Virus record (IMG/VR): IMGVR_UViG_3300022918_000019
Location: 1-44,101 of that record
DNA: 44,101 bases
Reading direction: 5' to 3' (one strand)
Origin: a virus
In this document: piece by piece, positions 1 to 6,278 of the stretch
Layout of the letters: every line of letters begins with the position of its first letter
Numbering within the stretch: the stretch's first letter is position 1
The notes under the pieces: generated by a model
What the model was told of the DNA's origin: nothing
What the model saw: the letters and a program-made list of their open reading frames with translations, nothing else
Databases searched by the model: none
Program-made: the position numbers and the translations under genes

Positions 1-513
1 CGTGGTGCTAACCTTGGTGGTGCTAACCTTCGTGATGCTAACCTTGGTGATGCTAACCTTGGTGATGCTGACCTTGGTGATGCTAACCTTGGTGGTGCTG
101 ACCTTCGTGGTGCTAACCTTGGTGGTGCTAACCTTCGTGGTGCTAACCTTGGTGGTGCTAACCTTGGTGATGCTAACCTTGGTGATGCTGACCTTGGTGG
201 GTTCAAACACGATATATGGGCGATATTATTACATGCCCCTCACGAGATTCAAGGTCTTGTTGATTCTATCAATGCAGGTAAAATTAACGGTTCTGTATAT
301 GAAGGGGAATGTGCGTGTTTGCTGGGAACTATCGCAAACGTAAAGGGTGTAAGGCATACCGAAATACCGGGTCTTGTTCCTGATTCCAGAAGACCTGCTG
401 AAATATGGTTTTTGCAATTCAAAAAGGGCCAAACGCCTGAAAACTATTCACCATTGAAATTAACATTGGATTGGATAGAAGAGTTTAGAAAGTTGCTTTC
501 TTTAGCTAAATAA
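1..513 (+). CDS. Pentapeptide-repeat protein, C-terminal part (gene broken by the window ends)
   Basis: Frame 1 reads 13 consecutive A(N/D)LxX pentapeptides (bases 7-201, one 15-base unit each), then a unique C-terminal domain of about 100 residues starting FKHDIW and ending LLSLAK. The 5' part of the same gene is at 43725-44101. Joined over the 8-base identity of the window ends, the protein would have about 293 residues: 35 N-terminal residues, about 31 repeats and the C-terminal domain. Pentapeptide repeats fold into a right-handed square beta-helix, and some family members mimic DNA and bind gyrase. Pentapeptide proteins with this kind of unique C-terminal domain are familiar from phages, but their role is unknown. 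The +1 frame is open only because the repeat has no stops. Confidence 0.85.
   Translation, partial: RGANLGGANLRDANLGDANLGDADLGDANLGGADLRGANLGGANLRGANLGGANLGDANLGDADLGGFKHDIWAILLHAPHEIQGLVDSINAGKINGSVYEGECACLLGTIANVKGVRHTEIPGLVPDSRRPAEIWFLQFKKGQTPENYSPLKLTLDWIEEFRKLLSLAK
7..201 (+). repeat. Tandem 15-base repeat array (right part), 13 units
   Basis: Thirteen units of the form gctaaccttNgtgRt follow each other without gaps and encode pentapeptides. Variation is limited to a few positions (a/g in the second codon, c/g at the start of the fourth, a/g in the fifth). Units 2-7 repeat, nearly base for base, the blocks at 43845-43934 and 44010-44099, so the array has a higher-order repeat on top of the 15-base period. 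It is coding sequence, not a CRISPR array. Confidence 0.95.
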
Positions 514-514
514 T

Positions 515-604
515 ATGAATAAAATAATTTTAATAGGAATAATACTTTCTTCATCATGTTACATGTATGGAGGCATTAACTATATCATAAATAAATTTAA
601 CTAA
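515..604 (+). CDS. Possible 29-residue secreted or membrane peptide
   Basis: An ATG one base after the stop of the pentapeptide gene opens 29 codons. The product begins MNKIILIGIILSSSC, which looks like a short hydrophobic signal sequence with a weak lipoprotein-type S-S-C site, followed by a polar tail rich in Tyr, Asn and Ile. The tight spacing suggests translational coupling to the upstream gene. It is very short and has no recognisable family, so it could be chance. It fills most of the space before 640. Confidence 0.3.
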   Translation: MNKIILIGIILSSSCYMYGGINYIINKFN

Positions 605-610
605 ACCCGA

Positions 611-630
611 GCCATGCGGTTAAACATGGC
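611..630 (+). promoter_or_regulatory. Hairpin just upstream of the ssDNA-binding-like gene
   Basis: GCCATG (611-616) and CATGGC (625-630) form a perfect 6-base-pair stem around an 8-base loop, ending 9 bases before the ATG at 640. In the mRNA it would sit in the translation start region. Autoregulation by the encoded protein or modulation of start access are possible readings. Nothing more can be said from one copy. Confidence 0.4.
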
Positions 631-639
631 ACGATTGAT

Positions 640-1320
640 ATGTCTGATAAAAATGAAATTGTTGATGAATTTGATGGTGAAGAAATGCATGGTGATGTGG
701 GTAGTTTTACCCTTGCGCCTGCTGGCAATCATCCTGCTATCTGTGTAAGTGTTGTTCTGATTGGAACAATTGACACTACTTTCAAGGGTAATCCGGTAAG
801 AAAAAAACTTATCCGTATTGGTTTTGAATTACCCAAGCAAAGACACGTATTCAATGAAGCAAAAGGTGAAGAACCATTTGTTGTGTACAAAGAATACACG
901 TTTTCAATGGGAAATTCCAACTTCAAAAAGATGTTAGAATCTTGGAGGGGTGAACCGTTTGCTTCAAAGGAAGAAGCGAAAAAATTCAATGTTGTTAAAT
1001 TATTGGGATGTGAGTGCATGGCTAATATTGTTGTTAAGACTTCCGGAAACGGTAACCAATACAATGATATAGCAACTGTTACGCCTTTGCCAGACGGCTT
1101 AGAAGTACCAGCACAATCAAACAAAAGCACATTGTTCAATTTCAATCCTCCGTTCAAAACAGAAGTATTTAATTCTTTGCCTGAATTTATTCAGAATAAA
1201 ATTAAATCTTCTGACGAGTACAAAGCTTTAGGAGGTGAAGCACCTGCATCAACTTCACAATCAAGTACTCAGGCTACAGCAGCTACAACGGGTGCTAAAA
1301 AGAAGGGGTTGCCGTTTTAG
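640..1320 (+). CDS. Putative single-stranded-DNA-binding replication protein (DUF669-like), 226 aa
   Basis: The protein is all-beta in character up to about residue 150 (APAGNHPAICVSVVLIGT, then a KEYTFSMGNSNFKKMLESWRG block and a KTSGNGNQYNDI block). A Ser/Thr/Ala/Gln-rich linker follows (about 200-218) and the protein ends KKKGLPF. Phage proteins with this pattern belong to a DUF669-like group found beside recombination and replication genes, and are thought to bind single-stranded DNA. The C-terminal LPF resembles the last residues of SSB proteins, but the usual acidic residues are replaced by lysines. It is followed by a non-coding structured stretch rather than directly by the next gene. 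The ssDNA-binding role is inferred from sequence character and position. Confidence 0.6.
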   Translation: MSDKNEIVDEFDGEEMHGDVGSFTLAPAGNHPAICVSVVLIGTIDTTFKGNPVRKKLIRIGFELPKQRHVFNEAKGEEPFVVYKEYTFSMGNSNFKKMLESWRGEPFASKEEAKKFNVVKLLGCECMANIVVKTSGNGNQYNDIATVTPLPDGLEVPAQSNKSTLFNFNPPFKTEVFNSLPEFIQNKIKSSDEYKALGGEAPASTSQSSTQATAATTGAKKKGLPF

Positions 1321-1326
1321 CTCTAA

Positions 1327-1498
1327 CAAAATCACGTACCTTGGAACGGATATACAGGGTTAAATATTGGTCTCAATGCGTGATACTCCGGCAGCAGGGT
1401 TTGCTACTCACTGCCGGAACAATAGGGTAACTTCAGAAGGTCGTTACCTAGCCTCTATCATAAGTCAGGTCTACCAACACGGCAATGATAGGGGTTTG
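1327..1498 (+). ncRNA. Candidate novel structured RNA (about 170 nt, multi-hairpin)
   Basis: This stretch between two genes folds by eye into consecutive perfect stems. P1 is ATCACG 1331-1336 with CGTGAT 1379-1384, and it encloses P1a (ACCTT 1338-1342 / AGGGT 1356-1360, one G-U) and P1b (ATTG 1366-1369 / CAAT 1374-1377, tetraloop). P2 is TCCGGCAG 1387-1394 with CTGCCGGA 1411-1418. P3 is GGTAAC 1426-1431 with GTTACC 1443-1448. P4 is 12 pairs with two wobbles, 1450-1461 with 1485-1496. A weak closing helix CAAA 1327-1330 / TTTG 1495-1498 competes with the outer pairs of P4. The region is richer in G+C than its flanks, as expected for structured RNA in an A+T-rich genome. I do not recognise the family. 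The strand is taken from the flanking genes; being inverted repeats, the stems could also form on the other strand. Confidence 0.6.
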
Positions 1499-1524
1499 AA
1501 AAATTCACTTTTACTTTTATAACC

Positions 1525-2040
1525 ATGACCATGAAAATCACAAAACTAGTTGCTCAGGAAGTAGCAAACAAAATCTGTCAACCACACATTGAAAAGAATA
1601 ATGCTTTGCGCGCTGAAATTGAAAAATTAGCAAATGAATATGCACTTAAATTAGTGCCATTAGCGGTGCGTAATGCATTCAAATCAAACCCTGAATACTT
1701 CCTTCAAAGAAGAAGTTTGTATGTAGCCTTGCATGCTAATATTCAACTTAATTGTCCTTCAAATTCTTATAATCAAATGAAGGTTGAAGAACTTGAAAAA
1801 CAGGATGCAATTAAAATTCAAAAAATGCTTGATCAATTCGATCAAAAACACAAGGAAATAAATAAAAACCGTGAAGAAATACAATTAGCAATTCAGTCTT
1901 TTGGAACTATTGCTAAATTAGAAGCTGGATTTAAAGAAGCGTTTGACCTTCTTCCTGAATGGTTTTTACAATCAACAAGTACTTTACCTGTTAAAAATAT
2001 AGATCACCTTAAAAGTTTTATTAAACAAAAAGTTTCATGA
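1525..2040 (+). CDS. Hypothetical phage protein, 171 aa, helical
   Basis: This mostly alpha-helical protein starts MTMKITKLVAQEVANKI and has a central heptad-like stretch (about residues 90-125, rich in Gln, Lys and Glu). The start lies in the ACCATGAC context seen at several genes here. The N-terminal layout (helix, then an ALRAEIEKLA-type segment and an NAF..NP motif) is loosely like the Nmad5 group of phage proteins linked to nucleotide modification, but I cannot confirm this. Its stop overlaps the start of the next gene (ATGA), so the two are probably translationally coupled. Confidence 0.7.
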   Translation: MTMKITKLVAQEVANKICQPHIEKNNALRAEIEKLANEYALKLVPLAVRNAFKSNPEYFLQRRSLYVALHANIQLNCPSNSYNQMKVEELEKQDAIKIQKMLDQFDQKHKEINKNREEIQLAIQSFGTIAKLEAGFKEAFDLLPEWFLQSTSTLPVKNIDHLKSFIKQKVS

Positions 2041-2261
2041 AAAAGAAAAATCTATTCCTTATTTACTGCCTGATGTCATTCATCCCGGTGGTTGTGATTC
2101 AAATGTTTTGTGTCACTGAAATTGCTTCACTGGTATCAGCAAAAAGTGATATTCAATTGCTGTTAGGCTTAACCTGTTTGTGCCTATGGGTTGCCTGCAA
2201 TATTGTTGCGCTAAATTTGCTCTATGGCAAATTCATAAAGATCAGAGAAAATGATAAGTAA
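2037..2261 (+). CDS. Small membrane protein, two transmembrane helices, 74 aa
   Basis: Two hydrophobic segments (about residues 5-25 and 40-63) make this an inner-membrane hairpin protein. It has a Lys-rich N-terminus (MKKKN) and a charged C-terminus (KFIKIRENDK), which suggests both ends face the cytoplasm. It overlaps the preceding gene by 4 bases and the following one by 11. Paired small membrane proteins in phage early regions are often host-takeover or superinfection-exclusion factors, but nothing in the sequence identifies a function. Confidence 0.7.
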   Translation: MKKKNLFLIYCLMSFIPVVVIQMFCVTEIASLVSAKSDIQLLLGLTCLCLWVACNIVALNLLYGKFIKIRENDK

Positions 2262-2463
2262 GTATAAAATAGCAACAAGGTTGCTTATAACATTGCAATT
2301 TATTCTTTGGACGGGGTACATGATTGCTTTGTCTGAATTAGATCATGTTAGTTTTCTTTTTTTCTACATGATGAATGTTATGTTTTCTATTGCTGCCCTT
2401 CTTATTGGATGCGATCTTGACAAAGATAGAAGAAAAAAAGAAGCAAAAAATAATACGTATTAA
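2251..2463 (+). CDS. Small membrane protein, two transmembrane helices, 70 aa
   Basis: Hydrophobic segments at about residues 9-27 and 33-53 are followed by a strongly basic tail (DKDRRKKEAK), which places the C-terminus in the cytoplasm. It overlaps the upstream gene by 11 bases, so the two membrane proteins are likely made together and may form a pair. It is not a recognised family. Its overall shape repeats that of its neighbour, but the sequences are not clearly similar. Confidence 0.65.
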   Translation: MISKYKIATRLLITLQFILWTGYMIALSELDHVSFLFFYMMNVMFSIAALLIGCDLDKDRRKKEAKNNTY

Positions 2464-2483
2464 CTAAACCCAAATAAATAAAA

Positions 2484-3299
2484 ATGAAAAAAGTAATTTA
2501 TGCTTTCGCAATTGCAACAATTATTTCATGTTTTTTGTCTTCGTGTAGCACCCGTATTGATGGAGGTGCTGAAGGGATTTTAGTACAGGACTACGGGAGT
2601 TCAAAAGGCGTTCAGGACATTGCCCTGGCTGCTGGTCGTGTGTGGTACAACCCCTTTACAGAAACAGTTTATGAAACTGATTTGTATGTAAAAACAATTG
2701 ATTACGATCCGTTCACCGTAAATGATAAAGACGGTTCAGAATTTGTGGTTGATCCTAAAATATCATTGAAGGTTATCCCTGGCTCAACGCCTCATATCTT
2801 TAGAAAATACAGGAAAGATGTTGACAAGGTGTTTGAAAGTACGGTTTACACCTATACACAGGATGCTTATCGTATAGTATTCAATAGCTTTAAAACTGAT
2901 TCTGTAATATCTCACCGGGCTCAATTTGAAAAGGGTGTAGAGGACTTATTAAGAAGAAAGCTAAAATCAGACGGTATCAGCTTAGAAAATTTAACTTCTG
3001 GATTGCAATACCCGGCAACAATTATTGCAGCGGTGAACGCAAAGAATACAGCCGTACAGCATGCCATGCAAATTGATAACGAGGTGAAGACCACCGAGGC
3101 TGAAGCACGTAAGAAGATAGCCAAGGCTGAAGGTGATGCCACAGCGTTAAAAATACAGGCTGATGCAGAAGCATATGCTTACAGAGCAAAACAGCAAACG
3201 TTGACCCCTTTGATTGTTCAGCAACAATTTATTGAGAAGTGGGACGGTAAACTTCCGGTGTACGGGCAAACGCCTAGTATGTTTAAGAGCGTACAATAA
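2484..3299 (+). CDS. SPFH/Band-7 domain lipoprotein, 271 aa
   Basis: The signal sequence ends in a lipobox-like L-S-S-C (Cys21). The rest matches the SPFH (prohibitin/stomatin/HflK-HflC) pattern: a beta-rich segment to about residue 110 (GRVWYNPFTETVYETDLYV), an alpha/beta segment with a QFEKGVEDLLRRKL helix, and a long Ala/Glu/Lys helix (about 195-245, repeats of the KIAKAEGDA type) typical of SPFH oligomers. Such proteins form rings or microdomains at membranes and, as HflKC, modulate FtsH proteolysis. As a lipoprotein it would lie on the periplasmic side or outer membrane. It follows two small membrane proteins and precedes a tRNA-like element. A role in membrane protection or superinfection control is inference. 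Confidence 0.8.
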   Translation: MKKVIYAFAIATIISCFLSSCSTRIDGGAEGILVQDYGSSKGVQDIALAAGRVWYNPFTETVYETDLYVKTIDYDPFTVNDKDGSEFVVDPKISLKVIPGSTPHIFRKYRKDVDKVFESTVYTYTQDAYRIVFNSFKTDSVISHRAQFEKGVEDLLRRKLKSDGISLENLTSGLQYPATIIAAVNAKNTAVQHAMQIDNEVKTTEAEARKKIAKAEGDATALKIQADAEAYAYRAKQQTLTPLIVQQQFIEKWDGKLPVYGQTPSMFKSVQ

Positions 3300-3307
3300 A
3301 TAAATGA

Positions 3308-3364
3308 CACCGGGAAGTATTGGGTACTTGTAGGTAACACGGGTTCGATCCCCGTCCCCGGTGC
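3308..3364 (+). ncRNA. tRNA-like element lacking an anticodon arm (about 57 nt)
   Basis: CACCGGG (3308-3314) pairs perfectly with CCCGGTG (3357-3363) as an acceptor-like stem. A canonical T arm follows the tRNA rules exactly: ACGGG 3339-3343, loop TTCGATC, CCCGT 3351-3355. A D-arm-like hairpin is present (AAGTA, loop TTGGG, TACTT, 3315-3329). Only 9 bases lie between the D-like and T arms, so there is no room for an anticodon arm. It cannot be a decoding tRNA as it stands. It may be a decayed tRNA, or a tRNA mimic that recruits RNase P/Z or other tRNA-binding proteins. A second tRNA-like element follows at 3601. Confidence 0.6.
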
Positions 3365-3393
3365 TTCGATATAAACCAATCGAAACCCCAAAA

Positions 3394-3594
3394 ATGGAAA
3401 CTCCAATATTCAAATTTGAAATGTATGCAAAAGTTACTGAAACAGTAACTGGTTTAAAAGGTACTATTACAGCACGTTGTGAAAGTATCGGACAAATTCA
3501 ATATCAGGTTGAAGCTGATGCTACATCAAGTAATGTTGTTAGAAGTGAATGGTTTAGTGAGCCTAGGCTTATGCTAACACCTTCAGCAGAGTAA
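3394..3594 (+). CDS. Small conserved phage protein, SH3-like beta barrel type, 66 aa
   Basis: The core reads KVTETVTGLKGTITARCESIG, then QYQV and a SEWFSEPRL end. This is the pattern of a widespread small phage protein (flexible N-terminus, 'V.D.VTGF.G.VTAR', 'W..E..L') that resembles small SH3-like or DUF2158-like folds. The function is unknown. I chose the ATG at 3394. A GTG at 3361 in the same frame would put the start inside the tRNA-like element and adds unrelated residues. The gene sits alone between two tRNA-like elements, 30 bases after the first and 6 before the second. Confidence 0.75.
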   Translation: METPIFKFEMYAKVTETVTGLKGTITARCESIGQIQYQVEADATSSNVVRSEWFSEPRLMLTPSAE

Positions 3595-3600
3595 AATCTT

Positions 3601-3668
3601 TCCGGGTTCGTCTAGTGGCAGGACGGTGACTGATATCCATTACAGCGGTTCGATTCCGCTATCCGGTA
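3601..3668 (+). tRNA. tRNA-like gene, anticodon tentatively GAT (Ile), atypical
   Basis: The acceptor stem TCCGGGT 3601-3607 pairs with ATCCGGT 3661-3667, with one mismatch at the outer pair and one G-T. The D arm GTCT / GGAC (3610-3613, 3621-3624) has GG in the loop. The T arm AGCGG, TTCGATT, CCGCT (3644-3660) is canonical. Between them, loop CTGATAT (3630-3636) has T before GAT and A after it, as an anticodon loop should, giving GAT (Ile). The supporting stem GGTGA / CCATT has two wobbles and a mismatch, and the variable loop is only 2 bases. CCA is not encoded. It may be a degenerate or phage-modified tRNA, and charging is doubtful. Confidence 0.5.
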
Positions 3669-3671
3669 CTA

Positions 3672-3723
3672 AAATAAATTTAATAAAATATTTTGATGTT
3701 AAATTTATTTAATGCTAATTTGT
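3672..3723 (+). promoter_or_regulatory. Promoter, repeat family copy 1 (upstream of 3751)
   Basis: TTTG at 3692-3695 is followed after 19 bases by CTAATTTGT (3715-3723), matching the Bacteroidota -33/-7 layout. The -33 box overlaps the palindrome AAAATATTTT shared with the other copies. Here it is also flanked by perfect 12-base inverted arms, AAATAAATTTAA 3672-3683 and TTAAATTTATTT 3699-3710. The gene start lies 27 bases downstream. Confidence 0.65.
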
Positions 3724-3750
3724 TAATCATTAAATTAAATAATTAAAGTT

Positions 3751-4074
3751 ATGTTCTTAGTAAAAGAAAACAATCAGTTTCATTTAATTCTTTCTTTCGA
3801 TTCAATGCGTACCGGATTAACGGACATTTCACCATGCACATTGGGACTTGTTAGCGTTCAGATGTTCGATGAAACACAAGAAAATGCAACAACGCTCCAC
3901 GGGGTAATTCTTGCTTCTACTCAGGATTTATCCGATAAGTACACCGAAGCTGTGGGTATCATAAACGAAATTGAAAAACTCGATTTTGAAAAGTGTCAGG
4001 AATTTTATAATAAGTTCAAGAAAGAAGAACTTCCAGTTGTAAAAATGACTGATGTATATAATTTACTTGCATAA
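3751..4074 (+). CDS. Hypothetical protein, 107 aa
   Basis: A beta-rich first half (FLVKENNQFHLILSFDSM, then TLGLVSVQMFD) is followed by a helical second half with many Glu and Lys residues (SDKYTEAVGIINEIEKLDFEKCQEFYNKFKKEE). It is the first gene after repeated promoter copy 1 and probably leads the recombination block 4090-5981. No family is recognised. Confidence 0.65.
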   Translation: MFLVKENNQFHLILSFDSMRTGLTDISPCTLGLVSVQMFDETQENATTLHGVILASTQDLSDKYTEAVGIINEIEKLDFEKCQEFYNKFKKEELPVVKMTDVYNLLA

Positions 4075-4089
4075 TTAACCCATACAACC

Positions 4090-5184
4090 ATGACAAAAAA
4101 AGATCCGTTTAAGCATTTGAATGAACCACAAGATACAGAACAAGGTGTCGATTACGCTGCATTGAAATCTGAATCCAATATTAGATCAAGTGCTATTATT
4201 GCAATCCCCCAAGGATTCAAAGCGATTCTGATCCGTAAGGAATTCAATCCAGAAATTACCAATCAAATAGAGGTACTAGAGAATGAACTTACTTCATTGC
4301 CTCCTATCAAGACGGATGAAGACCTTCAGAAGGTTAACGGGTCATTGAAGAAGGCTAAGACCCTTATCAAAACGGGTGGGTCAGAACGCCTCCTAATGGC
4401 TTCAGGATTGAAGGAAGAAGACAAAGCTTTAATTAATTTAGAAAGAAGCACTTTCAAAAAACTTTCTGATTTGGTTGAACTGCAAAACAAACGAGCGACC
4501 GATTACCAACTTGAAAAAGATCGGAAGGCAAAAGAACTTCAGGATAAAATTGAAGCGGATAGGCAAGCAGAACTGAAGAAAATTCAGGATGAAAAAGACC
4601 GGGTGCAAAACATTTCCAACAAAATCATTCAGTTTGAAAGAAATGTACTTACTTCAATTGCAGCAGCTACATGTGAAAATATTGATACTAGTATTGAATT
4701 ATTAAATCAAGGGAAGTTAACAGTAGAAGTATATCAGGAATTTCTACCTGATGCAATGGCAATGCTTGACCGATGCAAAACGCTTTTTCAAAATAGAAAA
4801 GCGGAATTGCTACAGCTTCATGAATTATCTTTGAAAAACAAAGAAGCTGCTGAAAAATTAGAGACGGAACAGCAGGAAAAAATTAAAGCGGAACAGCAGG
4901 AATTAGAAGCTAAAAAAGATTCTATAAACGAAATGCTTGCTGATTCACATGCCAATGAAGTGTTGAATGTTCAAATGCAAACTGAGTTGAAAAACTCAAT
5001 GGTTGAAAAACCTTCTTCAGTTATGCGTACCTATCAGGCTGACTTCACAAGCATTGATATGTCTTTGCTACCGGATGAATACAAAACATTCGATGAAAAG
5101 AAAATCAAAGAAGCCGTAAAGGCCGGATGCAGAGAAATCCCAGGCGTTAAAATAACCGATAAGCTTTCAAACGTTTCAAGATAA
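4090..5184 (+). CDS. Coiled-coil protein of the recombination block (DUF1351-like?), 364 aa
   Basis: The middle is a long charged helix (about residues 60-285), including KDRKAKELQDKIEADRQAEL and a Gln/Glu-rich segment near 250-275. A compact C-terminal domain ends PGVKITDKLSNVSR. Phages often carry a coiled-coil protein of this size (DUF1351 and relatives) next to a RecB/RecE-like exonuclease, as here with 5349. The family call is tentative. The stop overlaps the start of the next small gene by one base (TAATG). The start lies in the ACCATGAC context. Confidence 0.65.
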   Translation: MTKKDPFKHLNEPQDTEQGVDYAALKSESNIRSSAIIAIPQGFKAILIRKEFNPEITNQIEVLENELTSLPPIKTDEDLQKVNGSLKKAKTLIKTGGSERLLMASGLKEEDKALINLERSTFKKLSDLVELQNKRATDYQLEKDRKAKELQDKIEADRQAELKKIQDEKDRVQNISNKIIQFERNVLTSIAAATCENIDTSIELLNQGKLTVEVYQEFLPDAMAMLDRCKTLFQNRKAELLQLHELSLKNKEAAEKLETEQQEKIKAEQQELEAKKDSINEMLADSHANEVLNVQMQTELKNSMVEKPSSVMRTYQADFTSIDMSLLPDEYKTFDEKKIKEAVKAGCREIPGVKITDKLSNVSR

Positions 5185-5348
5185 TGGAAATAGCAATATT
5201 CAGCGTTTCTTTGAAAGAAAATACGCCCGGTAAAATCAGAGAAGATTTTTACCAATGGAAAAGAACTAAAATGAATCTTTCTATTGTGTCAATGCATTAT
5301 ACATCATCGGATGGTGTATTTAGTTTACTTGTTCAATATAATAATTAG
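5184..5348 (+). CDS. Small coupled protein, 54 aa
   Basis: The ATG overlaps the previous stop by one base (TAATG), and the TAG is followed immediately by the ATG of 5349, so it is packed between two genes without spacing. The product MEIAIFSVSLKENTPGKIRE... ends DGVFSLLVQYNN and is predicted to be beta-rich. The perfect fit between its neighbours is the main evidence that it is real. No family is recognised. Confidence 0.55.
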   Translation: MEIAIFSVSLKENTPGKIREDFYQWKRTKMNLSIVSMHYTSSDGVFSLLVQYNN

Positions 5349-5981
5349 ATGCAAAGCGATCCATACTTTAAAATCCCGGCAATCAGCAATAGTGGACTTT
5401 CAGCAGTAGCCAGACAATTGAGAGGCGAACCGGAATTTTTCTGCAAACAAGAAACTCTTGACTTTGGCAATCAACTGCATGAAGCCTTGTTTGAGCCAGA
5501 ATATTACGAATCAAAAATAGCTGAAGCTGATTCTTTATATTTAGTTAATAAATACAAGATTGAAAACATGGTAAAATCCATGAACGCAAACACTATTTAT
5601 TCACTGCTTAGAAACGATTTTGCAGCCCGATTGGAACAGGTACATACGTGGACTGAAGAACGCTATGACATGGCTTGTAAAGGCAAAATTGACCTATGGG
5701 TACGAAAGATCATAGGGGATGCAAAAAGCACTGATTGCACTTCATTAGCTCAATTCAAAGCATCTATTTTTGAATACGGGTACGATAGACAGGCGGTGTT
5801 TTATATGGACGGCACAAAGGCTGAAAAATTCATTTTCTTTGGTATCTGTAAAAAAGCACCGTTCAATACCTACACCGTTATTTTCAACATTGACGATGAA
5901 GCAATGATTGAGGCAAGGAAAAAATACGAGAATTTAATAGATTCATATTTATCAATAAAACAAAAACAAAATCATGACTAA
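5349..5981 (+). CDS. PD-(D/E)xK exonuclease, RecB/RecE-like (DUF3799 type), 210 aa
   Basis: Family motifs are in order: an N-terminal His in GNQLHEAL (His44), GKIDLW with Asp115, GDAKST with Asp124-x-Lys126 (the metal-binding D...DxK core), and GYDRQAVFYMDG near 144-155, the Q-containing motif of RecB-type nucleases. Phage enzymes of this class digest one strand of double-stranded DNA ends to prime recombination, together with a strand-annealing partner. No RecT-like annealer is recognisable. The 640 product or the upstream coiled-coil protein might play a related part. It overlaps the next gene by 8 bases. Confidence 0.85.
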   Translation: MQSDPYFKIPAISNSGLSAVARQLRGEPEFFCKQETLDFGNQLHEALFEPEYYESKIAEADSLYLVNKYKIENMVKSMNANTIYSLLRNDFAARLEQVHTWTEERYDMACKGKIDLWVRKIIGDAKSTDCTSLAQFKASIFEYGYDRQAVFYMDGTKAEKFIFFGICKKAPFNTYTVIFNIDDEAMIEARKKYENLIDSYLSIKQKQNHD

Positions 5982-6267
5982 AGTAATAGTAATGACTGCA
6001 TGGGGCACCCCTCTATTTGATGGATTGTACCACACAGTAAAAACACAAGCTGTAAAAATTCCTGAAACAGATCAGTATACTCAATCAGCTATTGAGGCAA
6101 CTGGGTTTTATAAGGGAGAAATGAAAAAAGGTGATATTGTTCAATTTGGACATTTCGCAAATTCCCCTCAACATGTAATAAAAGAACTTGTAGAGCGCAG
6201 GGATCACAAAGGGATCTTTCCTGATCCCGATGATGCAAAGGGATCTTTCTTTCATGTCAAATTCTAA
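5974..6267 (+). CDS. Hypothetical protein, 97 aa
   Basis: This soluble, beta-rich protein starts MTKVIVMTAWGTPLFDGLYH and contains KKGDIVQFGHFANS, followed by a PDPDDAKGSFFHVKF end. It overlaps the nuclease gene by 8 bases and is therefore co-translated with it. No family is recognised. Confidence 0.65.
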   Translation: MTKVIVMTAWGTPLFDGLYHTVKTQAVKIPETDQYTQSAIEATGFYKGEMKKGDIVQFGHFANSPQHVIKELVERRDHKGIFPDPDDAKGSFFHVKF

Positions 6268-6278
6268 TTTTTGAAATT

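Noticed and set aside
1-8. 8-base identity of the window ends as a true terminal repeat
   Set aside because: Eight bases inside a repeat array are too few to claim terminal redundancy. They only support circular joining in frame.
2-343. Open frame of 113 codons starting [10 protein letters not shown]
   Set aside because: It is the +1 frame of the pentapeptide-repeat gene. The repeat unit has no stops in this frame, and the unique part after base 204 is only read sensibly in frame 1.
1376-1522. 48-codon ORF (MRDTPAAGFATHCRNNRV...) across the hairpin region
   Set aside because: Its amino-acid and codon make-up differ from the Lys-rich phage proteins around it, and the six stems explain the sequence better. 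It is kept as the main alternative to the RNA reading.
3361-3393. GTG start for the 3394 gene
   Set aside because: It lies in the acceptor stem of the tRNA-like element, and the extra residues do not fit the small protein family.
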